Shown in pieces: positions 1-10,917 of a stretch of 64,000 nt of DNA. Numbering within the stretch: the first letter of the stretch is position 1; each line of letters opens with the position of its first letter. This DNA comes from Diphasiastrum complanatum (taxonomy: Eukaryota; Streptophyta; Lycopodiopsida; Lycopodiales; Lycopodiaceae), in NCBI GenBank assembly GCA_029204225.1, contig CM055096.1, positions 6,933,816 to 6,997,815 of the forward strand, given 5' to 3'. Below the pieces are notes generated by a model. It ran no database searches. It saw nothing but the letters and a program-made list of their open reading frames with translations, and had not been told where the DNA came from. Made by a program: the position numbers and the translations under genes.

Positions 1-1762
1 TTAGAGCAAACATTTTTGTGATGTACATGGCTTCCAAGTGTCAAAGTAGGTCTAATAGTGCTTACAACATGAAAAAATCATATAGTTCCAACATATAGTT
101 GGTAGCATGTGAAATTGCCCCTAGGGCCCCATGTACAACTTATGGGCCTACTCAAGGTTAAAAAAACCTTTACAATATATTTTTTATAATGTTTTACTGG
201 AAAGCCTATTTGTACTTTGAGAGAATACAATGTTGCGCAACGCAAATTTGCGTGGCGCCAAAATACATGGTGAAATTGATCCAAACTTAAACCATAACAG
301 CTCCCTCCTAAATTTGTTCAATTCTACATAATCCAAGTTTCTTCCTATGACGATGAAATATTTTTGCATGGAGTGGCTATGTAAGAATATCCGCAACCAT
401 GTTACTTGAGTCAATGAAGATAGGGGAGATAATCTTCTTCTTGACTAGATCTCTCAAGTGATGATACTTGATATGAATATTTTTGGTCCTCCCATGAAAT
501 ACGGCGGCTTCTGAAAGTATAATAGCAAAAGTGTTGTCATTAAATAAAGAACTTGGGCCTTCATCAAGTTGATGTAGATGTTCAAGCATGAATCGCAGCC
601 AAACTACTTCATTAGAAACTCTTGAGGCTGTGATGTATTCCGCCTCGCAAGATGATTGAGCAACGAAAGATTGCTTTTTGCATATCCATGCGATGGCTGC
701 CCCTGAAAGTATATTACATCCTCCTGTAATGCTTTTATAATCATCCACATTAGAAGCCCAACTGGCATCACGGTATGAAGCAAGTGATAGTCCATAATCG
801 GAAGTAGCTTTCAAATATTGTAAAACATATTTAGCATGCTTCCAATGAATAACACCAGGGTTAGTAGCAAATTGACTAAGAGTGTGAATTGCATAGGCAA
901 TATCAGGCCGCGTTCAAGTAGTGAGATACATTAAAGATCCAATCAAGTTGTGATAAGGAATCTTGGACATTTCTTGATGTTCCTCTTTACTCTTCGCTCC
1001 TTGAATAATTTAACTCCAGGTAGCATAGGAATGTCTTTGCCTTTGCACTCCAGTATATTGTAGTCCTTCAGGATCTTTAAAATATAATGTTGTTGATGAA
1101 GTGCGATAGTGCCTTTTACCCTGTCATGGTGAATTTGAATTCCAAGGCAAAACTTGCCTCTCCAAGGTCCGAAAGATCAAAGATAGAGCCAATTAACTTC
1201 TTACAATGATTGATGAAAGGAGTAGAATTTTCTATCAGCAATGAATCATCAACATAGACTGTCAACATTACATAATACGCATTCACCCTTTTGAAATAAA
1301 CATTACCATCAGGAATGAATCGTATGAACCCCAATGTTCTTAGGACTTGATCTATCTTCTTATTATCATCTTCGAATTCTCCTTCTTCCTCACCTGCATG
1401 TTCAATGATTTTTTCTTCTTCTTTTTCTTCTTCTTCTTCATCAAGAAGAGGTTCATGCATAGTTGGAACAATAGGCTGTTCATCTGGAGTAGCATGAATT
1501 AATTTGAAAACATCATATCCTAATACATCTGCTTCTTCCTTTTTCTGGAAGATAGGATCATCTATTGACTTTGATTCATCAAAAATTTCTTTGTAGTTGG
1601 AATATAAATTTTATAATAGTTTGAGATAGCATCATATCCAACTAGAATTCCTGAGCAGTATTGTCTAGCTTATTGCATTTAACTTTAGAAACAAATAAAT
1701 ATGCTAGACATCCAAAACTTTTAACATGCGTTAACTTGGGCTTTTTTCCAGTGCTTTGTTGC
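1..1762 (-). mobile_element. Decayed Ty1/copia retrotransposon, 3' half
   Basis: On the minus strand, integrase C-terminal, reverse transcriptase and RNase H remnants appear in copia order, followed by a purine-rich tract (301-314, reading aggaggga on the minus strand) and then a TGTTATGG start of the 3' LTR at 299. The LTR runs off the left edge of the window, so 1-299 is partial LTR. The coding part carries stops and frameshifts. The right edge at about 1762 is an abrupt join to LINE sequence. Confidence 0.75.
377..1762 (-). pseudogene. copia pol remnant (integrase end, RT, RNase H)
   Basis: Three pieces survive on the minus strand. Near 1762-1620 a stretch reading like LTHVKSFGCLAYLFVS is the copia integrase C-terminal region. 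At 1460-1116 the palm motif YVDDSLLI sits where copia RT has YVDDLLI. At 814-377 the RNase H domain shows SSCEAEYITAS and ends in VADILT, the usual copia terminus before the polypurine tract. Frames change between the blocks and stops intervene, so no full protein can be made. The family is clear; the lineage within copia is not. Confidence 0.75.
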
Positions 1763-2334
1763 AATTAGAGAGGTTTTGTTTTCGGAGATTTTTCAAAGTA
1801 ATTGTCGGCTTTTTGGTACCATGGTTTCCCCCACCACATTCTATGTAGCAGAAGCATGGTGTACGGGTCTCACTTAATTTGTTTGGGCTAGAATCTCACG
1901 CTCGCAGATCCTTATTCTATCACATATGATATGGGCTGAGCCCTCAGTCCCACATCAGATCATTTTGGCCAAGTTTGTAGTCCCACCCCTACAGCTTTTG
2001 ACACCATATTTCAAATTATCACATATATACAACAAGTCAGATTGTTCTCCGTGGATGAGCAGTGATACATACAGGCAACACTCACCTCTCTCAGCACCTT
2101 CATAGTCAGGATAATCGACTATCATGGTTTCCGAAGCCTCCTGTTTACTTGACACGCTTGGCATTTCTATCATGGACCTTCCATCGGGCAGCCACAACTA
2201 CATCAGACGGTTTCTGTAAGGAATATCACATGGTCTGAGATTCATATTGGGCTAGTTTCGAGTCTCATCACATCAACTTGAGATTGAGACTGGACGTTTT
2301 CAGGGTACCTAGGAGGAGAGGATTTGCTAGCTGT
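1763..2334 (+). pseudogene. LINE ORF2 C-terminal fragment
   Basis: Broken plus-strand reading matches the C-terminal half of the LINE family seen better at 48.2-49.4 kb: QLERFCFRR, later LGISIMDLPSG and [16 protein letters not shown], then a Cys pair just before the (CT) tract. Many stops. The fragment is truncated where the (CT)n starts. No catalytic RT motif is present in this piece. Confidence 0.6.

Positions 2335-2374
<40 letters not shown>
2335..2374 (+). repeat. (CT)n microsatellite in LINE sequence
   Basis: About 20 CT dinucleotides at the join between two LINE fragments. Confidence 0.95.
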
Positions 2375-2377
<3 letters not shown>

Positions 2378-3164
2378 TCTTGTCCCATTCGACCTCCCCG
2401 GTTTGACAATGAGTGCCGTTTCTTACATACATCTCCACGTTGTCCATGCTTGTCTACATGAACCACTTGCTCTTCATATTGCTCACCGCTCTCTTCATCG
2501 TACACTTCGTCGTAAAAAACATGCCTACGAAGAACAGGAAGGGAAACGCTTGTTGATTCCTTATTTAGTTCCTCCACTTGTGCCTTTTGGCGTGAATTCA
2601 TCCTTCGTTCTCCACCTCTTCTTGAAGACTTACATATCTGGACCACCTATGCCACTTGACTATACACTATACCCACCGACTCACCCATCCCATCTCCCTG
2701 TGCCCATGTGAGTTCACCTTTTTCACCTCTGATATGGTCCTAATGGCCATCAAGGGAATGAAGACCCACTGCACCAAAGACATGGAAGACCTTGAATTGT
2801 TAATACATGTTGTAGACTTACTTTCACCTATCCTTGCTCGTTTGCTAAATCGTGCGGTTGTCTCTAGCTTTCCTTCCACCTGATGCACTAATATCATCCA
2901 CCCCATCCACAAAAATGGTGACCCCATAAATCCTGGTAACTACCGTACTATCATGATCAGGCATGTTATTGCGAAACTATATGGCACTATCCTCTAGTCG
3001 GGGGTCAGTTCTGAAGCTAAGATTAGGCAACTACCTGCTCTATGACAGGCTGGTTTTTGAGCTCACTATTCCAACACTAACCATGTCTTCACTCTTCAAG
3101 TGATCATTGAGGAAGCTAGACATAAGAGACAGAGGGTTTGCTCTTGTTTTGTTGATTTCAGGAA
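2375..3164 (+). pseudogene. LINE reverse transcriptase, N-terminal half (split by family A)
   Basis: Plus-strand blocks correspond to the linker and fingers of a non-[49 protein letters not shown] and FVDFRK. Stops and frameshifts interrupt it. The conserved FVDFRKAFD block is cut after the FRK codons by the family A insertion at 3165 and resumes at 10918. The YxDD part of the domain is missing in this copy. Confidence 0.7.
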
Positions 3165-3529
3165 AGTTATGGACCCGGCTCATTACATTCGCCATGTCCA
3201 TTTACATTTACTTTACTTTATGCATAAGCAGGCTTTGGGCCCTTTTTTATTCACTATATTGGTTATTTGTTCATATTACTGAGAGTGGGGGCCTTCTTGG
3301 AGGGCGCACTATTTTCCCTCTCAGTTTGGCTCTAGCCACTGGAAGCTTCCTTTTAGGGCTTCCTCTTGGTTATAAGTAGGGATTCTGTGTCATTTGTTAC
3401 TTGGCTTATGATATGATCTCCTTTTTTAGTCTCTTTAAGCTTTCTCTCTCCTGCTTTCTAGGGTCAAGTCTTGCTTATGTGATGCTTTCATAGACTAAAT
3501 CTAGATCAGCCGTGGCTACGTTCATAACT
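3165..3529 (+). repeat. Family A LTR 1 (5'), internally deleted
   Basis: Begins AGTTATGG and ends CATAACT, a 7-bp terminal inverted repeat. It is about 86 bp shorter than LTRs 2 and 3 because one of two internal near-repeats (gacatttaga...ttgggccctat) was lost. A TATA-like context (ataagtaggg) lies near 3372. Confidence 0.85.
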
Positions 3530-3541
3530 TGGTATCAGAGC
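3530..3541 (+). promoter_or_regulatory. Primer-binding site, initiator Met tRNA
   Basis: TGGTATCAGAGC directly follows LTR 1 with no spacer. It is complementary to the 3' end of plant tRNA-iMet and primes minus-strand DNA synthesis. Confidence 0.9.
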
Positions 3542-4548
3542 ACTTTCCTGAGCATCTCCATTGAGCAGATTTTTCTCTCACAGGAGGGCGCCCATCTTCA
3601 GCTTGGATCTTTACCATTTTTCAGCCGGATCTTCAGCATTTCTCCACACTTGTCTTACAGATTTTCACGACGGATCGGAGGAGGACAGGCGCCCACTTGC
3701 TGCCCATTTCTAGCGCCCTCTTGCTGGCTGCCTACTGCTGCATTTTCAGCCTTTTTCCTCCCCTATTTTGGGCGCCCTACTACCTCCTATTTGCTGCCCT
3801 ATTGGGCGCCCTCATGCTTGCTGACTAGCGCCCTACTGCTCCTTCCTTTGCTGAAAATTTCCGCTTTTTGCTGCCCCTATTCGCCACCTTCCATCAGCCA
3901 CTCCTAGCGCCCTACCAACCCATCTTTTTGATCCAATTTTTTTTTGCCGTTTACTACCTCTCTTGGACGCCCACACTCCACCATAGCTGGCGCCCTGCAT
4001 CCGCCTCAATTTCAGCTCACCCTCCTACACTGCTGTCTGTGTTCGCAACCCTACCCCGGACAATACAAACACGCCTAGATGCTTAGAAAGCCACTCCCAC
4101 CCAACTTCATCGCGCATCGGGATTGCTCCCCGTCTTTATCGCAAACTTTTTTTTACCCTTGAAGGGCGATCTCTGATTTTTCAGCCTTGTTTCCTCGCTG
4201 CCCATACCTCCTTTTTGTTATCACTTCCTTTCCTTGGCTGCTCCCTTTCCAGCCCCATAGTCCATTATTGTTTCCCATACTTTTACCCACCGTTTACTCC
4301 ACGTTGTCGGGCCCTTAGCATCTTTTTTTGGAGGCTGCCCGGTACCTCGACATATCGCCGCTATTTTTCAGCTCACTTCCGGTTGCGGTTACGAGGTATT
4401 TCTTACTTAGTTGTCCTTTCCGTTCATCTTACATCGCGAGTTCTATTGTGTCTTTTCATTGGCGTGCCTGTTGTGACGACTTATGTCCTCTCCTTCAGTT
4501 CGTCCAATTGTTTAGCACATTTCTTTTCTCGCTTACTTTTTCTTCCTC
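3542..4548 (+). other. Family A untranslated leader, first copy
   Basis: About 1 kb of pyrimidine-rich leader between primer site and gag. The motif GCGCCCTA or a close variant recurs every 30-100 bases between 3718 and 4000. Reading frames here are short, overlap each other and have no recognisable domains, so I treat the segment as non-coding. Confidence 0.6.
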
Positions 4549-5361
4549 ATGGCTAGCTCACCCACTACACCTGCGAGTCATTCCGGACCTTTAGATGAAC
4601 AGTTTGCTGATATGCGTAACTCTCTTACTCTCCTCAGTAGTCGTTTCGACCAAATGATGACCGGTTTTACCACTCTACAGACCGGCTTTGCCACTATGCA
4701 GTCACAGATTGATTCCTTACAGCCACATGGACCTGGCAAAGCCCCTGTTCATTCATCATTTGGGTCTCCATTTGGACTTCCATCCTCGTCTACTTCCTTT
4801 GGCGGTGGGCCTCATTTTCCACCTAACCCACCACCCGGTTTTCCACGTCCTACAGCTCCTGAGTCACATTTTCCACAACATCTAGCTCCTGAGCCACATT
4901 TTGCTCGAGATTTTCGTGATCGGGTACAGCTTGCCACCTATTCTGGTTCCTCTGACGGGAACTTGTTAGAGAATTGGTTTGCAAAGCTTGATACTTATTT
5001 TCAGATTTACCCTAAGACTGATTCTCAGAAGATCCAGTTAGCCGCCTTACATTTAGATGGACGTGCTGCCACTTGGTGGCGGGTCTACCGACTTGACCCT
5101 GATCGGGACGGTCTCCAGTTATGGCCTACCTTTCGTCGTGATCTTCGTCATGCTATGATTGACCCTCAGTGGCTGAGCCGCCAGCGTGATATATTCCGTA
5201 GTCTTACTCAGACTGGTGATCATTCTTCCTATACAGATCAGTTTATGGACCTTTCCTACCTCTTTACAGATCTTCAGCCCACCGAGCTTATTTCTCGCTA
5301 CATTGCTGGACTTCGTGGTGCTCTACGATACGATGTCTCTTCTTTCCGTCCACCCACACTT
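4549..5361 (+). pseudogene. Family A gag, truncated copy
   Basis: ATG at 4549 opens MASSPTTPASHSG and the frame holds the Ty3-type gag core (LENWFAKLDTYFQIYP, LDGRAATWWRVYRL, SYTDQFMDLSYLF). Homology to the second copy stops at about 5361 (RPPTLV), before the zinc knuckle, where unrelated DNA starts. It retains AKL, which the second copy has lost by a 3-base deletion. Confidence 0.8.
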
Positions 5362-5371
5362 GTGGATCAGT

Positions 5372-5779
5372 AACTTAGACTCATGACCATCAAGGTCTCT
5401 TGCTGTATAAGCGTTCAATTTTTTGAAGAAGAAGATGAAGAAGAGGGGGGGTGGGTGGGTGGGTGGGTGAAAGGTATACTTATACCCTCCAAGGCCCATA
5501 TACCACTAGTAGTGCACTGTGACACCTCACTGGACACATCAACATCCACATCATCCACTTCTCCTACGAGTCACTATTAGACCCATACAAATCTACCATC
5601 TTGAGTTTTAGGCCTCCAACCATTAATTATGACTTTAATTCCATGAGGGCCCCATCCCCTCATTTATGGGTCGAGGCCCGAGGGGTCTATTGACCTCCTT
5701 ACGGGCTAATAATCCGAGATCAATCCATGACATTCTTCCCCCCTTATTCAAGTCTATCCTCAAAACTTAAAGTTAGGAA
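5372..5779. other. Unassigned DNA between the two family A bodies
   Basis: Contains a short (GGGT)n tract near 5446-5468 and text resembling a retrotransposon LTR edge (cattcttcccccc near 5731), but no coding motif or matching repeat elsewhere in the window. It ends with aggaa directly before LTR 2. Confidence 0.5.
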
Positions 5780-6230
5780 AGTTATGGACTCGGCTCATTA
5801 CATTCGCCATGTCCATTTACATTTACTTTACTTTATGCATAGGCAGGCTTTGGGCCCTTTTTTATTCATTATTTGACATTTAGACTATATGGTTGGCCTT
5901 GGGCCCTATTATTGACATTTAGACCATATTATTGGCCTTGGGCCCTATGATTCACTATATTGGTTATTTGGTCATATTACTGAGAGTGGGGGCCTTCTTG
6001 GAGGGCGCACTATTTTCCCTCTCAGTTTGGCCCTAGCCACTGGAAGCTTCCTTTTAGGGCTTCCTCTTGGCTACAAGTAGAGATTCTGTGTCATTTGTTA
6101 CTTGGCTTATGATATGATCTCCTTCTTTAGTCTCTTTAAGCTTTCTCTCTCCTGCTTTCTAGGGTTAAGTCTTGCTTATGTGATGCTTTCATAGACTAAA
6201 TCTAGATCAGCCGTGGCTACGTTCATAACT
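5780..6230 (+). repeat. Family A LTR 2
   Basis: 451 bp, AGTTATGG...CATAACT, followed at 6231-6242 by the primer site TGGTATCAGAGC. Full length, and nearly identical to LTR 3 over the whole length. Confidence 0.9.
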
Positions 6231-6242
6231 TGGTATCAGAGC

Positions 6243-7331
6243 ACTTTCCTGAGCATCTCCATTGAGCAGATTTTTCTCTCACAGGAGGGCGCCCATCTTC
6301 AGCTTGGATCTTCAACATTTTTCAGCCGGATCTTCAGCATTTCTCCACACTTGTCTTGCAGATTTTCACGACGGATCGGAGGAGGACAGGTGCCCACTTG
6401 CTGCCCATTTCTAGCACCCTCTTGCTGGCTGCCTACTGCTGCATTTTCAGCCTTTTTCCTCCCCTATTTTGGGCGCCCTACTGCCTCCTATTTGTTGCCC
6501 TATTGGGCGCCCTCATGCTTGCTGACCAGCGCCCTACTGCTCCTTCCTTTGCTGAAAATTTCCGCTTTTTGCTGCCCCTATTCGCCACCTTCCATCAGCC
6601 ACTCCTAGCGTCCTACCAACCTTTTTGATCCAATTTTTTTTTGCCGTTTACTACCTATCTTGGACGCCCACACTCCACCATAGCTGGCGCCCTACATCCG
6701 CCTCAATTTCAGCTCACCCTCCTACACTGCTGTCTGTGTTTGCAACCCTACCCCAGACAATACAAACACTACATCCGCCTCAATTTCAGCTCACCCTCCC
6801 ACACTGCTGTCTGTGTTCGCAACCCTACCCCGGACAATACAAACACGCCTAGATGCTTAGAAAGCCACTCCCACCCAACTTCATCGCGCATCGGGATTGC
6901 TCCCTGTCTTTATCGCAAACTTTTTTTTTTTTTTTACCCTTGAAGGGCTATCTCTGATTTTTCAGCCTTGTTTCCTCGCTGCCCATACCTCCTTTTTGTT
7001 CTCACTTCCTTTCCTTGGCTGCTCCCTTTCCAGCCCCATAGTCCATTATTGTTTCCCATACTTTTACCCACCGTTTACTCCACGTTGTCGGGCCCTTAGC
7101 ATCTTTTTTGGAGGCTGCCCGGTACCTCGACATATCGCCGCTATTTTTCAGCTCACTTCCGGTTGCGGTTACGAGGTATTTCTTACTTAGTTGTCCTTTC
7201 CGTTCATCTTACATCGCGAGTTCTATTGTGTCTTTTCATTGGCGTGCCTGTTGTGACGACTTATGTCCTCTCCTTCAGTTCGTCCAATTGTTTAGCACAT
7301 TTCTTTTCTCGCTTATTTTTTTTTCTTCCTC
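6243..7331 (+). other. Family A leader, second copy with 77-bp tandem duplication
   Basis: Same leader as 3542-4548, with the same repeated GCGCCCTA-like motif. Bases from about 6693 to 6845 are two adjacent copies of a 77-bp block (each opening acatccgcctcaatttcagc) that is single in the first leader. A poly-T run at 6920-6935 also expanded here. Confidence 0.75.
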
Positions 7332-8455
7332 ATGGCTAGCTCACCCACTACACCTGCGAGTCATTCCGGACCTTTAGATGAACAGTTTGCTGATATGCGT
7401 GACTCTCTTACTCTCCTCAGTAGTCGTTTCGACCAAATGATGACCGGTTTTACCACTCTACAGACCGGCTTTGCCACTATGCAGTCACAGATTGATTCCT
7501 TACAGCCACATGGACCTGGCAAAGCCCATGTTCATTCATCATTTGGGTCTCCATTTGGACTTCCATCCTCGTCTACTTCCTTTGGCGGTGGGCCTCATTT
7601 TCCACCTAACCCACCACCCGGTTTTCCACGTCCTACAGCTCCTGAGTCACATTTTCCACGACATCTAGCTCCTGAGCCACATTTTGCTCGAGATTATCGT
7701 GATCGGGTACAGCTTGCCACCTATTCTGGTTCCTCTGACGGGAACTTGTTAGAGAATTGGTTTGCACTTGATACTTATTTTCAGATTTACCCTAAGACTG
7801 ATCCTCAGAAGATCCAGTTAGCCGCCTTACATTTAGATGGACGTGCTGCCACTTGGTGGCGGGTCTACCAGCTTGACCCTGATCGGGACGGTCTCCAGTT
7901 ATGGCCTACCTTTTGTCGTGATCTTCGTCATGCTATGATTGACCCTCAGTGGCTGAGCCGCCAGCGTGATATATTCCGTAGTCTTACTCAGACTGGTGAT
8001 CATTCTTCCTATACAGATCAGTTTATGGACCTTTCCTACCTCTTTACAGATCTTCAGCCCACCGAGCTTATTTCTCGCTACATTGCTGGACTTCGTGGTG
8101 CTCTACGATACGATGTCTCTTCTTTCCGTCCACCCACACTTGTTGAGGCCATGTCCCTTGCTAGTACTTTACAGCATAAGTACCCTGATCCTGCTCCCTT
8201 TCGCTTTTCCCGACCCCGTCCATCTCTTTCACCTCTACCATCTCCGGCCCCATCTGCCCCATCCACTATCGTCCCGACCTCTTCTCTTACTTCTCCCGCT
8301 CCTCGCCCTCCGCCTCCTCGTCCTGCTTTTGTCCGACGTTACACATCTGCAGAGTTCGCTGACATTCAGCAGAAGCGTCTTTGCTTTCGTTGTAAGAGTC
8401 CTGACCACATTGCCCGTGATTGCCGCCAGCCCCTGCCTACTACTTTGCTGTTTTC
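7332..8455 (+). CDS. Family A gag polyprotein
   Basis: Gag forms the capsid-like particle and packages the element RNA. ATG at 7332 follows the leader. Residues about 1-70 are a coiled, Gln/Thr-rich start. The gag core (LENWF, GRAATWWRVYQL, YTDQFMDLSYLF) spans about 130-260. A Pro/Ser-rich linker follows, then a complete CCHC knuckle, CFRCKSPDHIARDCR, near residues 354-368. Beyond about 8455 the frame is out of register with pol and codes for nothing recognisable; at least one frameshift lies between 8455 and 8623. The first copy carries one extra codon (AKL). Confidence 0.8.
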
Positions 8456-8622
8456 TACCATGAGGGCACTACCCCAGATGAGTCCGATATCTACATTCAT
8501 ATATCTGATGAGCCTGATCTATCTCCCGAGCCTTCTATTATTTACTTCCTGCTACTTGCCATGCTCAGCTTGCTTATGCTACCTAGACAGAGTGCCCCGG
8601 TCCTCGCTCCATTCGGCTACGT

Positions 8623-8997
8623 GTGCGCATTACTGGTCGTGAGTATATTGCTTTAGTTGATACCGGCAGCACTCATTCCTTTATCAGCAGTTATGTTCTC
8701 AGCCGGATACGCGCTTCACCTATTCTTGCTCCACAGCCTCTTACAGTCGAGGTTGCCAGTTCTCACTCATTTCTTAGTTCTCAGATGTTTCAGGGATTAT
8801 CCTACCGCATTGGTGATTTTTCTGGACAGGCAGATCTTTATATCATTCCTCTGGAGCGCTATGACCTTATCCTTGGTGCTGATTGGTTTGCTTCATTGGG
8901 AGTGGTTACTTTGGACCTGGCTCAGCAGACATTGACATTTGTTCATGATGCAGTGACCCACTCACTTGCTGGTATTGATTCTCAGGCAGATTTCTAG
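8623..8997 (+). CDS. Family A aspartic protease
   Basis: The reading frame shows the retroviral-type aspartic protease signature LVDTGSTHSFIS and, about 70 residues on, LILGADWF, both typical of plant Ty3 proteases. The enzyme would process the polyprotein. It ends in a single TAG at 8995-8997; the same frame continues into RT, so this stop is probably a point mutation in one PR-RT reading frame. The start shown is simply the first Met-like codon; the real polyprotein start is upstream in gag. Confidence 0.8.
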   Translation: MRITGREYIALVDTGSTHSFISSYVLSRIRASPILAPQPLTVEVASSHSFLSSQMFQGLSYRIGDFSGQADLYIIPLERYDLILGADWFASLGVVTLDLAQQTLTFVHDAVTHSLAGIDSQADF

Positions 8998-9087
8998 CTG
9001 ATCAGCGGGAAGCAGTTTATCCGCAGCCTACCTAAGGCTCATTGTGCAGCTTTATTATGTGTTCAGCGTGCTGCAGCAGATTCTCCA

Positions 9088-10422
9088 GTGACCACCTCTC
9101 CTGCAGCAGCTGTTCCTCAGGTGATCTCTGACTTATTACATCAGTATGCATTTGTCTTTTCAGAACCTACGACGCTACCACCATTACGTGATGTGAACCA
9201 CCATATTGATTTGCGTCCTGGTTCTGCTCCTCCCTCCCGGCCTCCTTACCGTATGTCTAAGTCTGAGCGTGATGAGGTTGAGCTTCAGATTACTGCTTTA
9301 CTAGATCAGGGCCTTATTGTTCCTAGTCACAGTCCTTTTGGTGCCCCTGTTCTCCTTGTCAGTAAGAAAGATGGTTCCAAACGCCTCTATCGTGCCCTCA
9401 ATAAGTTGACCATCCGTAACCAGTATCCTATTCCTCACATGGATGATCTCTTTGACCAGTTAGGCACCTCTCATCTTTTCTCTAAGATAGACTTACGTTC
9501 CGGCTATCACCAGATTAGGATGCATCCTTCGGACGAACACAAGACTGCGTTTCGTACCCATCTTGGTTTGTATGAGTTTCGTGTTCTTCCTTTTGGTGTT
9601 ACTAATGGTCCACCTAAGTTCCAGAATGTGATGAATAACATCATGCGTCCTCTCCTTGGTCGTTGTGTTTTAGTTTATTTTGATGATATTCTTGTTTTTA
9701 GTAAGACTCTTGATGAGCATGTGTTACATCTTTCATTTGTTTTTCAATTGCTTGTTCATCACCAGTTGTTTGCTAAACTTTCTAAGTGTTCCTTTGCTGT
9801 TGTTGAGATTGAGTTTTTAGGATTTCTCATTTATGATGGTCGTATTCGTTTGGACCCTCATAAGGTTCGGGCAATCGCTGATTGGCCTGTTCCCACAGAT
9901 GTCCACCATGTTCGTATGTTTCTTGGTCTCGCCACTCACCTTCGTCGTCCTGTTCCTCACTTTGCCACTGTGGCTGCCCCTCTTCATGCCCTTTTGAAGA
10001 AGTCTAGTGCTTTTGTTTGGACTTCTGATTGTCAGTTCGCCTTTGACACTCTTCGTCGTGCTGTTGTGGAGGCATTATTCCATGTCAGTTTATTACGTGC
10101 TGCTATTGAGGATGATGCTCCTCGTGATGCTAAGTTTCCTACTGCACCGGATCTCTTTCCTTTATTACCTGCTGCTATCCTTCAGGTGCGCTTGCATCAT
10201 AGTCGACGCCGCCGACAGATTCAGTTCCTAGTCCAGTGGGATGGTCGTCCTGTTGAGGAGGCCACATGGGAGCCTATTGATGTCTTTTATCATACACCGT
10301 CACTTGCGAATCAGGCTCGTGCTCTTGCCGCACTTGTTGATTCCTCTACATCAGCTGTTGCTCCAGTTGTTACTACACCAGATGCTGTTCCAGTTGATCC
10401 TCCAGGGCTTGCTGTTACTTGA
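9088..10422 (+). CDS. Family A reverse transcriptase joined in frame to chromodomain
   Basis: Residues 1-260 are Ty3 [41 protein letters not shown] (first catalytic Asp), LPFGVTNGPPKFQ and VYFDDILVFSKT. A 9-base in-frame gap removes three residues before YRALNK compared with the copy at 55.2 kb. After LRRAVVEA (about 10077) the text jumps to FHVSLLR and a chromodomain-like end, FLVQWDGRPVEEATWEPID. RNase H and integrase are wholly missing, yet the frame stays open for 444 codons. The chromodomain normally guides integration to marked chromatin; without integrase it has no partner here. Confidence 0.8.
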   Translation: MTTSPAAAVPQVISDLLHQYAFVFSEPTTLPPLRDVNHHIDLRPGSAPPSRPPYRMSKSERDEVELQITALLDQGLIVPSHSPFGAPVLLVSKKDGSKRLYRALNKLTIRNQYPIPHMDDLFDQLGTSHLFSKIDLRSGYHQIRMHPSDEHKTAFRTHLGLYEFRVLPFGVTNGPPKFQNVMNNIMRPLLGRCVLVYFDDILVFSKTLDEHVLHLSFVFQLLVHHQLFAKLSKCSFAVVEIEFLGFLIYDGRIRLDPHKVRAIADWPVPTDVHHVRMFLGLATHLRRPVPHFATVAAPLHALLKKSSAFVWTSDCQFAFDTLRRAVVEALFHVSLLRAAIEDDAPRDAKFPTAPDLFPLLPAAILQVRLHHSRRRRQIQFLVQWDGRPVEEATWEPIDVFYHTPSLANQARALAALVDSSTSAVAPVVTTPDAVPVDPPGLAVT

Positions 10423-10458
10423 TCCAGTCCTTTATGGCAGTTGGGTCTTATTTTTGTG

Positions 10459-10466
10459 TCGGGGAG
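10459..10466 (+). promoter_or_regulatory. Polypurine tract of family A
   Basis: tcggggag immediately before LTR 3 is the plus-strand primer site. Confidence 0.65.
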
Positions 10467-10917
10467 AGTTATGGACTCGGCTCATTACATTCGCCATGTC
10501 CATTTACATTTACTTTACTTTATGCATAGGCAGGCTTTGGGCCCTTTTTTATTCATTATTTGACATTTAGACTATATGGTTGGCCTTGGGCCCTATTATT
10601 GACATTTAGACCATATTATTGGCCTTGGGCCCTATGATTCACTATATTGGTTATTTGGTCATATTACTGAGAGTGGGGGCCTTCTTGGAGGGCGCACTAT
10701 TTTCCCTCTCAGTTTGGCCCTAGCCACTGGAAGCTTCCTTTTAGGGCTTCCTCTTGGCTATAAGTAGGGATTCTGTGTCATTTGTTACTTGGCTTATGAT
10801 ATGATCTCCTTCTTTAGTCTCTTTAAGCTTTCTCTCTCCTGCTTTCTAGGGTTAAGTCTTGCTTATGTGATCCTTTCATAGATTAAATCTAGATCAGCCG
10901 TGGCTACGTTCATAACT
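10467..10917 (+). repeat. Family A LTR 3 (3')
   Basis: 451 bp with the same AGTTATGG...CATAACT ends. Directly followed by the right target duplication aggaa and the resumed LINE reading frame. Confidence 0.9.

Larger units (their letters stand above)
3165..10917 (+). mobile_element. Ty3 chromovirus family A, composite LTR-body-LTR-body-LTR
   Basis: Three plus-oriented LTRs (3165-3529, 5780-6230, 10467-10917) bracket a 5'-only body and a longer body. The outer flanks are the LINE at left (aggaa at 3160-3164) and the LINE at right (aggaa at 10918-10922), a 5-bp target duplication with LINE continuity across it. The middle LTR is also preceded by aggaa (5775-5779). Both bodies start with the initiator-Met primer site directly after the LTR. 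The longer body has gag, protease, RT and chromodomain but no RNase H or integrase. LTRs 2 and 3 differ at only a handful of bases, so that pair is young. Confidence 0.8.

Noticed and set aside
3530-3541. tRNA-Met gene at the primer sites
   Set aside because: Only 12 bases complementary to the tRNA 3' end, always next to an LTR; no cloverleaf.
3512-4086. Pro/Ser/Leu-rich frames in the family A leader (also 6213-6943)
   Set aside because: The two leader copies shift these frames relative to each other by small indels, so protein is not being conserved.
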